From an uncultured bacterium (GTDB taxonomy: Bacteria; Pseudomonadota; Gammaproteobacteria; Burkholderiales; Burkholderiaceae_C), in assembly GCA_903928495.1 (NCBI GenBank), contig CAIYQZ010000028.1, forward strand, positions 42,545-106,544: a stretch of DNA of 64,000 bases, written 5' to 3'. Position numbers and translations under genes: made by a program. Positions 26,163-35,500 of this stretch are shown here, piece after piece. The notes under the pieces are model-generated. The model made no database searches. It had not been told where the DNA came from and saw nothing but the letters and a program-made list of their open reading frames with translations. Every line of letters starts with the position of its first letter. The first letter of the stretch is position 1.

Positions 26163-26912
26163 GGCAAACGCTACTTGGCTGTGAGTGCGCTTGGCGCTGT
26201 ACATGGCTGCGTCGGCTGACGCCAGCAAAGTGTCGGGCGTGGTGCCGTCTTGTGGACAGCGGGCCAGGCCAATGCTCGGGGCCACCTGCAGCGTCACTCG
26301 CCGCCCCCGTGGCAGCGGCAGCGTGACCGGTGCCGCCATCGTCACAAAGAGTTTTTGGGCCAGTCGCTTGAGCTGGGGGCCGGACAACGGCCCTTCCAGC
26401 AAACAGGCAAATTCATCGCCCCCCATGCGGGCCACCACATCGCCGGTGCGAACGGTGGTGCTCAGGCGCGTGGCCATGGCTTGCAGCAAGGCATCACCCG
26501 CCGGGTGACCGTGCGTGTCGTTGACGTGTTTGAAACCGTCCAAATCCAGAAACACCACGCTGGGCGCGGTGACGTCGGCCCCTGCAGGTGGGGTGGGCGA
26601 CCAGCCCGCCAACACCTGCGTCAGCCGTGCCATGAAAAAACGCTGGTTGGGCAGCCCCGTGAGCCCGTCGTGCATGGCCAGGTGGTGCGCCCTGCGCTCG
26701 CCTGCGCGGGTACCGTCCAGTTCCTGGCGCAATGTGGCCAGGGTGGCTTGCGTGTTCAGTACCTCGGTTTGCAACGCGTCGCAGCGTTGCTGGCTGTGGC
26801 GCAGCTGTTCAGCCAACTCAGGCGTGGACGGGGGGGCTGGGTTGGCCAACCTCAGGCGGCCACGTTCGTGTGATGGGTCTTGCGACAGGGTGGGGCTCGC
26901 ACGCCGGGACAT
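26142..26912 (-). CDS. diguanylate cyclase (GGDEF domain, cytoplasmic)
   Basis: A 256-residue protein that should make cyclic di-GMP from two GTP. A predicted coiled coil (residues 30-75, LAEQLRHSQQRCDALQTEVL) leads into the GGDEF domain (residues about 85-250). Motifs are HDGLTGLPNQRFFMARL, DLDGFKHVNDTHGHPAGDALL and RMGGDEFACLLEG near residue 165. No RxxD inhibitory site stands five residues before GGDEF, so product inhibition is not expected. No sensory domain or membrane segment is present; dimerisation through the coiled coil may set its activity. It lies among stress and polysaccharide genes, consistent with control of matrix production. Confidence 0.88.
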   Translation of the reverse strand: MSRRASPTLSQDPSHERGRLRLANPAPPSTPELAEQLRHSQQRCDALQTEVLNTQATLATLRQELDGTRAGERRAHHLAMHDGLTGLPNQRFFMARLTQVLAGWSPTPPAGADVTAPSVVFLDLDGFKHVNDTHGHPAGDALLQAMATRLSTTVRTGDVVARMGGDEFACLLEGPLSGPQLKRLAQKLFVTMAAPVTLPLPRGRRVTLQVAPSIGLARCPQDGTTPDTLLASADAAMYSAKRTHSQVAFASKHSSA

Positions 26913-26922
26913 GGGGTGTCCC

Positions 26923-27081
26923 TCAGAGTCGGCCGGTGAGCATCAGGACGACCAAGATCAGCAGCAACACGCCCACGCCGCCGCTGGGCCAGTAGCCCCA
27001 CTGGCTGCTGTGGGCCCAGGTGGGGATGACCCCCACCAGTATCAGGATGAGGACGACCAGCAAAATGTTGCCAAGGCTCAT
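26923..27081 (-). CDS. DUF3309 family small membrane protein
   Basis: A 52-residue protein with two short hydrophobic segments: NILLVVLILILVGVIPTW and VGVLLLILVVLMLTG, separated by a Trp/Gly/Ser loop with WGYWPSGGVG. This is the whole DUF3309 pattern. AAAGGAG precedes the ATG at 27081. Function is unknown; such genes commonly accompany Crp/Fnr regulators and BON/CsbD stress genes. It lies between the diguanylate cyclase and a Crp/Fnr gene, all on the minus strand. Confidence 0.85.
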   Translation of the reverse strand: MSLGNILLVVLILILVGVIPTWAHSSQWGYWPSGGVGVLLLILVVLMLTGRL

Positions 27082-27137
27082 GAAAACTCCTTTGCGCAGT
27101 GCGCGTGGTGGATGAAGAACAGCGCAAACCCTTCGGC

Positions 27138-27854
27138 TCAAACCCGGCTGGGCTCGGGGCGTTTGGGCATGAGTTGTTGGTAGGTGGCACAGTCGGCGCG
27201 GTAACAGCTGCAGGCCGCCCGCTCCAAGGCCGGGCGGTCGACCACGGTCAACTTGCCACGGCGGTAGGCAATCAGGCCCTGGCGTTGCAACGCACCGGCA
27301 GCCGCAGTCACGCCCACCCTTCTCACGCCCAGCATGAGGGCCAGAAACACGTGGGTGACGGGAAACATGTCCGCCTGGGCGCGGTCGTGGCTCATCAGAA
27401 GCCAGCGGGCCAACCTCGGGCCAATGGTGTGAAAGCGTTCGCACGCAGCCGCGCGGGACAGTTGTTGCAGCCGCAACATCAGGTAGCGCTGGCACACAGA
27501 TCGCAGTGCAATGGACTGAGCGGCCAGCGCCCGAAAGTGTTCGGCTTCCACCCGCAAGCAATTGCCAGCACCTTGAGTCACCACCCGCCAGGGCATGGGC
27601 TGGGTGCTGAGCAGCAGTTCGCTGCCCAGCATGCCTTCGTGGCCGACCATGCCCACCTCCAGGCTGGGGTGTTCGTCAACCCCCACCACCAGCGACACAA
27701 AACCGCTCACCGGGAAATACGCGTGGCTCAGCGGTGAATGGCCTTCGCACAGCACTTGTGACAGGGTCAGCGTCACAGGCTCGGAACGCGCAATCAGCTG
27801 TTGGCGGTCCACGGTTGGCAGCTGTCGGATGAGGGTGTTGTGGGTGGGGGCCAT
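27138..27854 (-). CDS. Crp/Fnr-family transcriptional regulator (first of a tandem pair)
   Basis: A 238-residue regulator with an N-terminal cyclic-nucleotide-binding-like beta-roll (residues 15-140, LSHAYFPVSGFVSLVVGVDE, VGMVGHEGMLGSELLLS), a long dimer helix and a C-terminal winged helix (residues about 165-225, LALMLGVRRVGVTAAAGALQ). The phosphate-binding cassette of true CRP (GE then RSA) is not conserved, so the ligand is probably not cAMP. The start at 27854 is chosen from family length. An ATG at 27965 overlapping the upstream stop is possible, but its extra sequence has little coding character. A perfect palindrome lies 25-39 bp before the start. Confidence 0.85.
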   Translation of the reverse strand: MAPTHNTLIRQLPTVDRQQLIARSEPVTLTLSQVLCEGHSPLSHAYFPVSGFVSLVVGVDEHPSLEVGMVGHEGMLGSELLLSTQPMPWRVVTQGAGNCLRVEAEHFRALAAQSIALRSVCQRYLMLRLQQLSRAAACERFHTIGPRLARWLLMSHDRAQADMFPVTHVFLALMLGVRRVGVTAAAGALQRQGLIAYRRGKLTVVDRPALERAACSCYRADCATYQQLMPKRPEPSRV

Positions 27855-27878
27855 GCGGGACTTGGGGGGGGCTGGCGT

Positions 27879-27893
27879 CGGTTCGGCGAACCG
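27879..27893. promoter_or_regulatory. 15-bp perfect palindrome before a Crp/Fnr gene
   Basis: CGGTTCG, 1 nt, CGAACCG lies 25-39 bp upstream of the start at 27854. It differs from the Crp-like motif found elsewhere. It may be an operator or, read as RNA, a small hairpin. Confidence 0.4.
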
Positions 27894-27964
27894 GGTGCAG
27901 CGCTGAATCCCAGTGTGGCCCCCTGCACGCTGCCTGACTGTTGGGCAGCGCACGCAAATGGACA

Positions 27965-28684
27965 TCAGGTGGCTGTTTGAGCCGGTAGCAGCCGGTCGTA
28001 CTCGGTTTTCACCACTTGGTAGCACTCGCACGAGCGCTTCTCCAGGCCCGGGCGGTCCAGCACCGTGATGTGCCCACGCGCGTAGCTGATGAGGCCGGCC
28101 CTTTGCAGCTTCAGCGCGCTCTCGGTCACGCCCTCGCGGCGCACGCCCAGCATGTTGGCGATCAGCTCCTGCGTCATGATGAGTTCATTGCCCGTCAGGC
28201 GGTCCAGGCTCAGCAGCAGCCAGCGGCACAGTTGCTGGTCCAGGCTGTGGTGACGGTTGCACACAGCGGTCTGGGCCATTTGGGTGATGAGCGCCTGGGT
28301 GTAGCGAAGCAACAGGTGCATGACAGGCCCGGAGCGGTTGAACTCATCTTTGACGGCCGCAGACCGCAGGCGAAAGCCCCAGCCCGCACTTTGCACCACC
28401 GCCCGGCTGGGGGTGGAGCCCCCACCCATGAAAATGGAGACACCCACCACCCCTTCGTGCCCCACCACGCCAATCTCGGCAGAGGCACCGTTTTCCATCA
28501 CGTACAGCAACGACACGATGGCGTTGGTGGGGAAGTACACGTGGTGCATGGTGGTGCCCGACTCGTACAGCACATGGCCTAGCTTCAGCTCCACCTTCTC
28601 CAGCTGTGGCTCCCAACGTGCCCACTCTTCCGCAGGCAGCGAAGCCAACAGTTCATTGGTTCGGGGTGCGTTGGCAAGTTTCAT
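27965..28684 (-). CDS. Crp/Fnr-family transcriptional regulator (second of a tandem pair)
   Basis: A 239-residue paralogue of the neighbouring regulator. The sensor beta-roll includes LGHVLYESGTTMHHVYFPTN and IGVVGHEGVVGVSIFMGGG. The winged helix (residues about 168-225) has ANMLGVRREGVTESALKLQR, where the RRE corresponds to the Arg-Glu pair that reads TGTG in CRP, and the chain ends in a conserved Cys-Glu-Cys motif (RSCECY) shared by all three paralogues here. AAAGGGA precedes the start at 28684. It precedes the other Crp/Fnr gene in the same direction. A degenerate Crp-like palindrome lies 88 bp upstream, so autoregulation is plausible. The signal is unknown. Confidence 0.88.
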   Translation of the reverse strand: MKLANAPRTNELLASLPAEEWARWEPQLEKVELKLGHVLYESGTTMHHVYFPTNAIVSLLYVMENGASAEIGVVGHEGVVGVSIFMGGGSTPSRAVVQSAGWGFRLRSAAVKDEFNRSGPVMHLLLRYTQALITQMAQTAVCNRHHSLDQQLCRWLLLSLDRLTGNELIMTQELIANMLGVRREGVTESALKLQRAGLISYARGHITVLDRPGLEKRSCECYQVVKTEYDRLLPAQTAT

Positions 28685-28771
28685 GTGAATCCCTTTGAAT
28701 GATGTGCATGCGCCTGGCCTCAGCATGGGTGGTTGGCAAGTGGGCCCAATGTACGGGGGCAAAGCCCCTAC

Positions 28772-28795
28772 TGTCGGTGCGGTATCGAACACGTG
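28772..28795 (-). promoter_or_regulatory. Crp-like palindrome upstream of a Crp/Fnr gene, degenerate
   Basis: TGTCGGTGCG, 4 nt, CGAACACGTG matches 13 of 20 arm positions. It lies 88 bp upstream of the regulator start at 28684. The sequence GGTATCGAAC in it recurs at 38344-38353. Confidence 0.35.
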
Positions 28796-28814
28796 ATTTG
28801 CGCGTGGTTTTTGT

Positions 28815-28870
28815 GAAAAATTGGCCTCTACCGCTCTCAATTATTGAACTTATAGCTATCTATTTTTATT
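28815..28870 (+). repeat. dispersed AT-rich repeat, copy D
   Basis: TTGGCCTCTACCGCT, a diverged middle, then TTATAGCTAT and TATTTTTATT. It lies alone in the intergenic region between a Crp/Fnr gene and the divergent lipoprotein gene, and fills most of the AT-rich part of that region. Confidence 0.65.
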
Positions 28871-28948
28871 TCTGCAGGTGCGTAATTGGCTTGCTGGAGT
28901 GTTCGCTGTCGCACAGCGGCCCTGGCGGGGCGTGCCTACAGTGGGTGC

Positions 28949-29539
28949 ATGTTTCAAACCTATCGTTTTCGCGGCCTGGTGTCGCTTGTCCCGTTGGCAG
29001 GGGTGGTTGTGCCGGTGTTGCTGGGGGGCTGCGTCGGCCTGCTGCCCACGGCGCGGCAAGAGGTGGTATCGCCCTGGACCAGTTACCAGGACGCGGTGCA
29101 GTCCATGGCCACCTTTGCCCCCTACCAGTCCACCCGGCAAGACGTGCACCAACAGGGGCTGAACCCCCACCTCACGCCCATGGTCACGGTGCTGCACTTT
29201 GCCGACGTGCTGCAGCGGTTCCCACCAACCTTGGTGCTGAGGGCCGACGAGGTGGACCGTGGCATCACCCATTGCATCGGTGCAGGCAAGCGTTGCACGG
29301 CCTATGCCATTGCGGTGCGCAAAGTCACCCGCCAGCGGGTGGGCAACTTCTGGCTCGACTCGCTGAACTTCCGGCGCAACACCGTGACGTCGGGTTGGAG
29401 CGTGGAGGCCTTGCTGGTGTTTGTGGACGACGCCCTGGTGTACGAACTGGTGGGCGGTCAGCCCACCATCACCGAGCTCGAAGAAACCCGCAACCCGCTG
29501 GGCCCCCTGCAAAGCTGGGGCAACCGGCTGGCCGACTGA
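28949..29539 (+). CDS. hypothetical lipoprotein
   Basis: A 196-residue protein. A signal with LAGVVVPVLLGGC gives a lipidated cysteine near residue 28. The mature part begins VGLLPTARQEVVSPWTSYQD and has no domain I recognise. It contains two cysteines (CIGAGKRC) that could form a disulphide in the periplasm, and a beta-rich second half (VEALLVFVDDALVYELVGGQ). The ATG at 28949 is the best start for the signal, though no strong ribosome binding site precedes it. It is convergent with the glucan synthase gene, 15 bp apart. Confidence 0.7.
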   Translation: MFQTYRFRGLVSLVPLAGVVVPVLLGGCVGLLPTARQEVVSPWTSYQDAVQSMATFAPYQSTRQDVHQQGLNPHLTPMVTVLHFADVLQRFPPTLVLRADEVDRGITHCIGAGKRCTAYAIAVRKVTRQRVGNFWLDSLNFRRNTVTSGWSVEALLVFVDDALVYELVGGQPTITELEETRNPLGPLQSWGNRLAD

Positions 29540-29554
29540 GGCCACAGATTCGTT

Positions 29555-32500
29555 TCACAGCGGCAGTGGCACCACAAAGCGTGTGGGCCCGGCCAACCCG
29601 CGCCATGCCAGGGGTTCGCCGGGTTGCAGCAGGCGTGCGCCCTGGGCGTCCAGCTCATGCTGCACGTCATGGGGTGTGGCCCGCAGCAACGTGAACACCA
29701 GGTGCACCGGGCCGCGCACCAGCGTCAATTGCGCGCGGGGCCAGTGGCTGGGCAAACAGGGCAACAGACACAGGGTGTCGGCCTGCCATTGCAGCCCCAG
29801 AATGGACTCCACCGCCGCCCGGTGCAGCCAACCGGCCGCGCCCGTGTACCAGCTCCAGCCGCCCCGGCCTTCGTAAGGTGGTTGGCTGTACACGTCACCG
29901 GCCACGGCGTAGGGCTCCAGCCCATAGGCTGGGCCCCACACGGAGTGGGCGGCGCGGTGCGCAGGGCTGAGATAGGTGAACAGCCGGTAGGGGGTGTCGG
30001 CATCGGCCCCCTGCTCGCGTGCCAATTGGGCCGTGGCCATCAGCGCCCACACCGCACCGTGGGTGTATTGGCCGCCGTTTTCGCGCACCCCGGGCGGGTA
30101 GGCCTGTATGTAGCCCGCGCTTGGCTGGGCGTGGGCCAGGGGTGGGCTGAGCAGTTGAACCAGACCCGCCTGGGGGTTGACGAGCAGCGCCTCGGCGCTG
30201 GCCATGGCCTGTGCCTGTCGTTCGGGCGGGGCCGCGCCCGACAGCACGGCCCATGCCTGGGCAATCAGGTCGATGCGGCATTCGGCCTGTGTGTGTGAAC
30301 CCAGTGGGCTGCCGTCGTCAAAAAAGGCGCGCCGGTACCACGCGCCGTCCCATGCGCCGTCCCATGCGCCATTGCCTTCTGAGGTGTTGAGCGCGGCCTG
30401 CCAGCCGGTCAGGGCGTGTGCCCAGCGTTCGGCCCGAGCGGTGTCGCCCCGGCGGTGGGCCAGGGCGACCCAGTCGGGGGTGATGGCGCACAAAAACCAG
30501 GCCAGCCACACCGATTCACCCCGCCCGCCGTGGCCCACGCGGTTCATTCCGTCGTTCCAGTCGCCGGTGCCCATCAGCGGCAGGCCGTGGGTGCCTGTGC
30601 GCAGACTGTGGTCCAGTGCGCGGGCGGCGTGTTCGTACACGCTGGCGGGTGTGCCACCCGGCTGCGGGGTCGTGTAGCTGTCTTCGGCACCCTCGGGTAT
30701 GGGTGCGCCTTGCAAAAAGGGCACTGCCTCGTCCAGCAAACCGGTGTCGCCGGTGGTGCGCTGGTGGTGGCTGATGGCACAGGGCAGCCACAGCAAGTCG
30801 TCTGAAAAGTGTGTGCGAACGCCCGCACCGCCCGGGTTGTGCCACCAGTGCTGCACGTCGCCCGCCTCAAACTGGCGCGAGGCTGCCTGCACGATGTGCT
30901 CGCGCAACAGCGTGGGCCGGGCCCAGGCCAGGGCCATGGCGTCTTGCAACTGGTCGCGAAAGCCCGTGGCACCGCCCGCCTGGTAGTAGCCCGCCTTGGC
31001 CCACAGGCGGGACGACACGGTTTGGTACAGCAGCCAGTGGTTGGTCAGTGCGTCAAACAGCGGGTCGGGCGTGTGCACCTGGCAGCTGCCCAGCAAAGCA
31101 TGCCAGCCGTCTGCCACCGCCTGTTCGCGGTCACCAACGGGCGTGGCCAAGGCCTGTGTGGCCAGCGCCGTGGCCAGAGCTGGGCTTGCAGCATGGCCCA
31201 GCACAAACACTTGCGTGGCGTGCGTCCCGGCGGGCAGCGACATCCGCCGCACCAGTGCAGCGCAGGGGTCCATCCCCCAGCCGCTGTGTTGGCCCAGGCG
31301 CTGTGGCAGCACCAGTTGGCCCTGGGGGTCGAAAAACTCGCGGCGGTCGCAGGTCCAGTCGGGTCCGTCGGGCTCGCTGGTGTGGGGCTGGGCCGGTGCA
31401 CCCATGGCCCAGAACGCGGTGTGCTGCTCAAACCCGGCGGCCGCTTCCACCTGGGTGCACAGCAACACGGCGTTGGTGTCTGAGGGCGTGCGGGTGGCCA
31501 GGGCCGTGTGCGTGGTCGCGCGGTGCTGGCGTTGCTCGCCCATTTGCCACTCCACCATGCCCAGCAGCCGAAGGTGCTGACGGGTGGTTCCGTGGTTGGT
31601 CAACTCGACGCGCACGTGTTTGACGGCGGTGTGCGGGTCCACACACCACACCACCGCCACGCTCAGCTCGCCCCGGCGGTGTGCGATGCGGGTGGTGCCC
31701 AGGCTGTGGGTCACGTCATACACCACGCCGGCATCACCCCAGGCGCTGGGGCACAGGGCCCATACCGCTTCGCTGCGGCGGTCTTGCAGCAGCAACCATT
31801 CGCCGGGGGGGTCGGCCACAGGGTCGTTGGCCCAAGGGGTGAGCTGGTGCAGGCGGCTGTTCAGGGCCCAGGTGTGTCCCCCTCCGGCTTCGGACACCAA
31901 TGCGCCAAAACCGGGGTTGGCCAGCACGTTCACCCACGGGCGCGCCGGGCGGCACTGCGCGCTGGCCTGGAAGGCAAAACGCCCCCCGTCATTGGCAAAG
32001 CGGCCAACGGGCACGGGCGGCACCTGGGCGTTGCGCAAGGCGGGCACGCGGGTGGGTGTTGCACCCAGCCAGCGGGCTGCCACACCGGCCACCGGCAGGC
32101 GGCTGGCGCGGTGCCACGCCAGCCAGGCCAGCACATGGTGGTGCAGGGGTCGGCCGTCGGCGTTCAGGCGCAGGCGCGCCAGGCTGGCCAGGGTGTCCAA
32201 CTGCACCGCCGACAGGTCTTGTGTGCGGTGCACGTGCAGCCCCACCACGGTGCCACCAGGCAAGCCGCGCAACTCAGCCCCATGGCGTTCGCGCAGGGCC
32301 AGCAGCTCTTGCTGCAAGGGCATGTGGTACGAGTGGGCCTCGTGGCTCAGGATCACCACATCGCAGGCCAGGGCAGACCGGGCCCAGGTGTGAAGGGCTT
32401 GCAGCAAGGTGCGCAGCAGCCCCAGGCCTTGCAGCACGGCAATGTCTACCACCAGCAGGGGTTTGTCGCCCGACAGCGCCAGTGGCCAGAGCACCCGCCG

Positions 32501-35500
32501 GTCGCAGCGGTTGCCGGTGCCGGGGGTGGCGTCCTGTTTGGGCAGGGTGAACAACAGGCCGGTGGTCAGGGCTTGCAGGGCGGGCAACACATCGGGGCGC
32601 AGGTGGTGGGGGCCAGACTGAATGCCCGCCAGCGTGGCCGACATGACGGACGCACGCTCCACCGAGCTGGGTTGGCGGTATTTGTCCACCACAGCCATCA
32701 GGGTGGCGAGTTGGTCGTTGGCGGCGGTGCCGAATGTGACCACTGCCTGCCCGCCGGGCGGCACCCGCAACCGCACCGAGAGCACAGACACAGGGTCCAG
32801 TCCTGTGACCAGCGGGCCCGAGACGGAGGGCGCGGGCACCACCTCGCCCAGTGGGCCGCTGGGCGCGTGGTTGCGCCCCAGCCAGCGCTGGCGGTCGGTT
32901 TGCAGCTGCACACCCAGTACTTCGCATTCGGTGTGTGCCACAAAGTGGGCGCAGTGCATGGTGTCCTCGGTGGCCAGGCGGGGGGTGCGCTGGCACACCA
33001 GGGCCTGCGCTGGCGCGTGCCAGTGCGCCTGCACAAACAGGTTGGAAAACGCGGGGTGGGCCTCGTCGGCACCGGGCGGGGCAAGTGTGACTTCAAACGC
33101 AGCCAGTATGTCCAGCTCCAGCGGGTGGTCGCCCAGGTTGTCCAGCACCACGCGGCGCAGCTCGATGTCGTCTTCCGGGCTGACCCAGACGGTCACCTGC
33201 GTTTGCATGCCGGGCCACTGGGCCGACAGCTGCGCCCGGTCGGCGTGGAATTCGCACTGGTAAACGGCCTGGGGGTCGGGCGCCGGATGCAGGGTGAGCG
33301 ACTTGGGCCCTTGGGCCGGGTCGGTGCGCACGTACAAAAACTGGCCGTGTGTGTCGCGCAGCACATCGTCGCGCCAGCGGTGCAGGCCGGTCGGGCCCCA
33401 GCGGCTGTGGCCTGCACCGTTCGGGCGCAGGGCCACGCTGTACCGGCCGTTGGTCATCAGCAAGGTGGGGGGCACGGGGCTGTCGCCCGGCTCCAGCGAC
33501 TGGCTCAGCCCCGTGGGGCGGCGAGACAGCGCGGCTGCGGGCAGGCGCGGTGGGGGTGCCTGCAGCACGGGCACCAGACGGGGAGCGCGCTCGTGCAGCA
33601 GCGATTGCACGGCTTCGATGGACGGGTTGGCCATGCCCCAGCGCTGTGCCACGTGGTCCAGCAGAACGTTGGCCAGGGCCACGATGGTCATGCCCTGGTG
33701 GTGGGCCATGTGGGTTTGGACGCGCATCACGCGCCCGCCATGTGTCTGGCGCGAGGGCGTGAAGTCCAGCGCCTCGCAAAACCCATAGGGGCCACGGGCG
33801 TTGAAGGTTTCAAAGGCGCGCAGGTTGGCGCAGGCCAGGGGGGCGTCCACTTGCGTGGCCAGTGCGGTGGCATACGGGGCCACCACCAGCTCGGCCGCGG
33901 GGGTGCGGCGCAGCGCCAGGCGTGGCACCCCCTGCGGGGCGTACTGGTAGGCCAGCGAGGTGTCGCGCTCGGCGTAGGCGCTTTCAGACATGCCCCAGGG
34001 CACGTGCTGGTGGCGCAGGCACGCCACTTGTTCGGCCACGGCGGCATGGGCCGCTTCGTGCAAAGCGCCACCGTGGGGTTCGGCCAGCACCAGGCCGGGC
34101 ATGAGGTACTCGAACATGGAGCCCGACCACGACCGCAAACCCGCCCGCACACCCACTGCAAAGTAGGGGCGGCCCAACGCGGCCCAGTGGGCAGCGGGAA
34201 CATCGCCTTTGGCAATGGCCACCACGCTGGTCAGGCGCGATTCGGACGCCAGCAGGTCGTAAAACGCGCTGTCAAGCACCTGCTCTTCCAGCCGGTATCC
34301 AATGTGAAATAGGTGTCGCTTGGGGTGGTACAAAAAGCTGTAGTCGGGCGCCCAGGCCAGGGCATCGAGTCGCTGGGCCAGGGCGTGCAGGCGCTGGCTG
34401 GCCAGCGCGGTGCCGTTGGGGGCTTCGAGTGCCTGTGTGTCGCGCAGGGCAGACGCCTGGGTGACGTGCAAGTCGGCCTGCAGCCAGGTGGTGGTTTCCG
34501 GGTGGTTGGGGGGCACGGGCTCCATCAGGCGGGCTTTGCAGCGCTGCAGGGCCTGGGCGGCGGGGGCCGGGTCAAACGGCAGACCCGCCCACTGGCGGCA
34601 GGCTTGTGCCACGGCCAGCAGGTGGGCGCTGAGGTTGCCGCTGTCCACGGTGGACACGTAGCGGGGCAACAGGGGTTGCAGGGTGCTGGTGTCGGTCCAG
34701 TTCATGAAGTGGCCCCGGTGGCGGGCCAGGGTGTCGAGGGTGGCCAGGGTGGCTTCCAGCCGGTCCAGCAGGTCTTGGGTGCCCAGCCACCCGAACTGGC
34801 GGGCGCACACGGCGCTGAGCAGGTACAGGCCCACGTTGGTGGGCGAGGTGCGCTGGGCCACCATGTCCACGGGTGATGTTTGCAGGTTGTCGGGTGGCAA
34901 ATGGTGGCTGCTGGCATCGACCACGCGCTCAAACAGCCGCCAGGTGTCGCGCGCAACGCCGTGCAAGGCGGTGTGGTCGGCAGGGGCCAGTCGGGTGCGG
35001 TGGTGGCGCAGGGGCAGGCCAGCCCCCCAGGCCAGCGCGGGGGCCACCACCCAGGCCAGCAGCAAGGCCTCCAGGGGCCAGGCCAGCGGCACGTGTGCCC
35101 ACTGAAAAGCCATGAGTGCGGCCAAGGCCAGCAGCGGCCCCAGCAGGTGTTTGGCCCACTGTGTGCTCCGGGCCAAAGGTGCAGCGGTGTGCAAGCTGGC
35201 GGCGGTTTGCCAGGTCAGCAGGTGTCTGCGGCTCAGGCCCAGGCGAAACAGGGTGCGTGCCACGGCATCGGTGTGGCGCAGCGCCTGCTGCAGCAATTGC
35301 GTGAGGTGCCACAGCCCACCCGTCACGGCGCGAGCCACGTCCAGCGCGGCCAGCCGGTAGCAACGCAGCCACGCAAACCCACCCTGTGCGGGCACCAGGG
35401 CGGCGGCGGCCCCCAGCAGCGGGCCCGCAATGTGGGCCGACAGCACCAGGGCCAGTGCCACCAGTGGGGCGGGGCCCACCCCGGACATGGACAGCACCAG

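Noticed and set aside
27855..27965. An extended N-terminus for the Crp/Fnr protein from an ATG at 27965 that overlaps the upstream stop.
   Set aside because: The extra 37 residues have Cys/Arg/Pro-rich non-conserved composition and cover a perfect palindrome; family length favours 27854. It is kept only as an alternative.
31508..34312. A 934-codon plus-strand frame opposite the glucan synthase gene.
   Set aside because: It is antisense to a conserved gene, rich in Gly/Gln/His/Val, without a signal or motifs; high GC keeps such frames open by chance.
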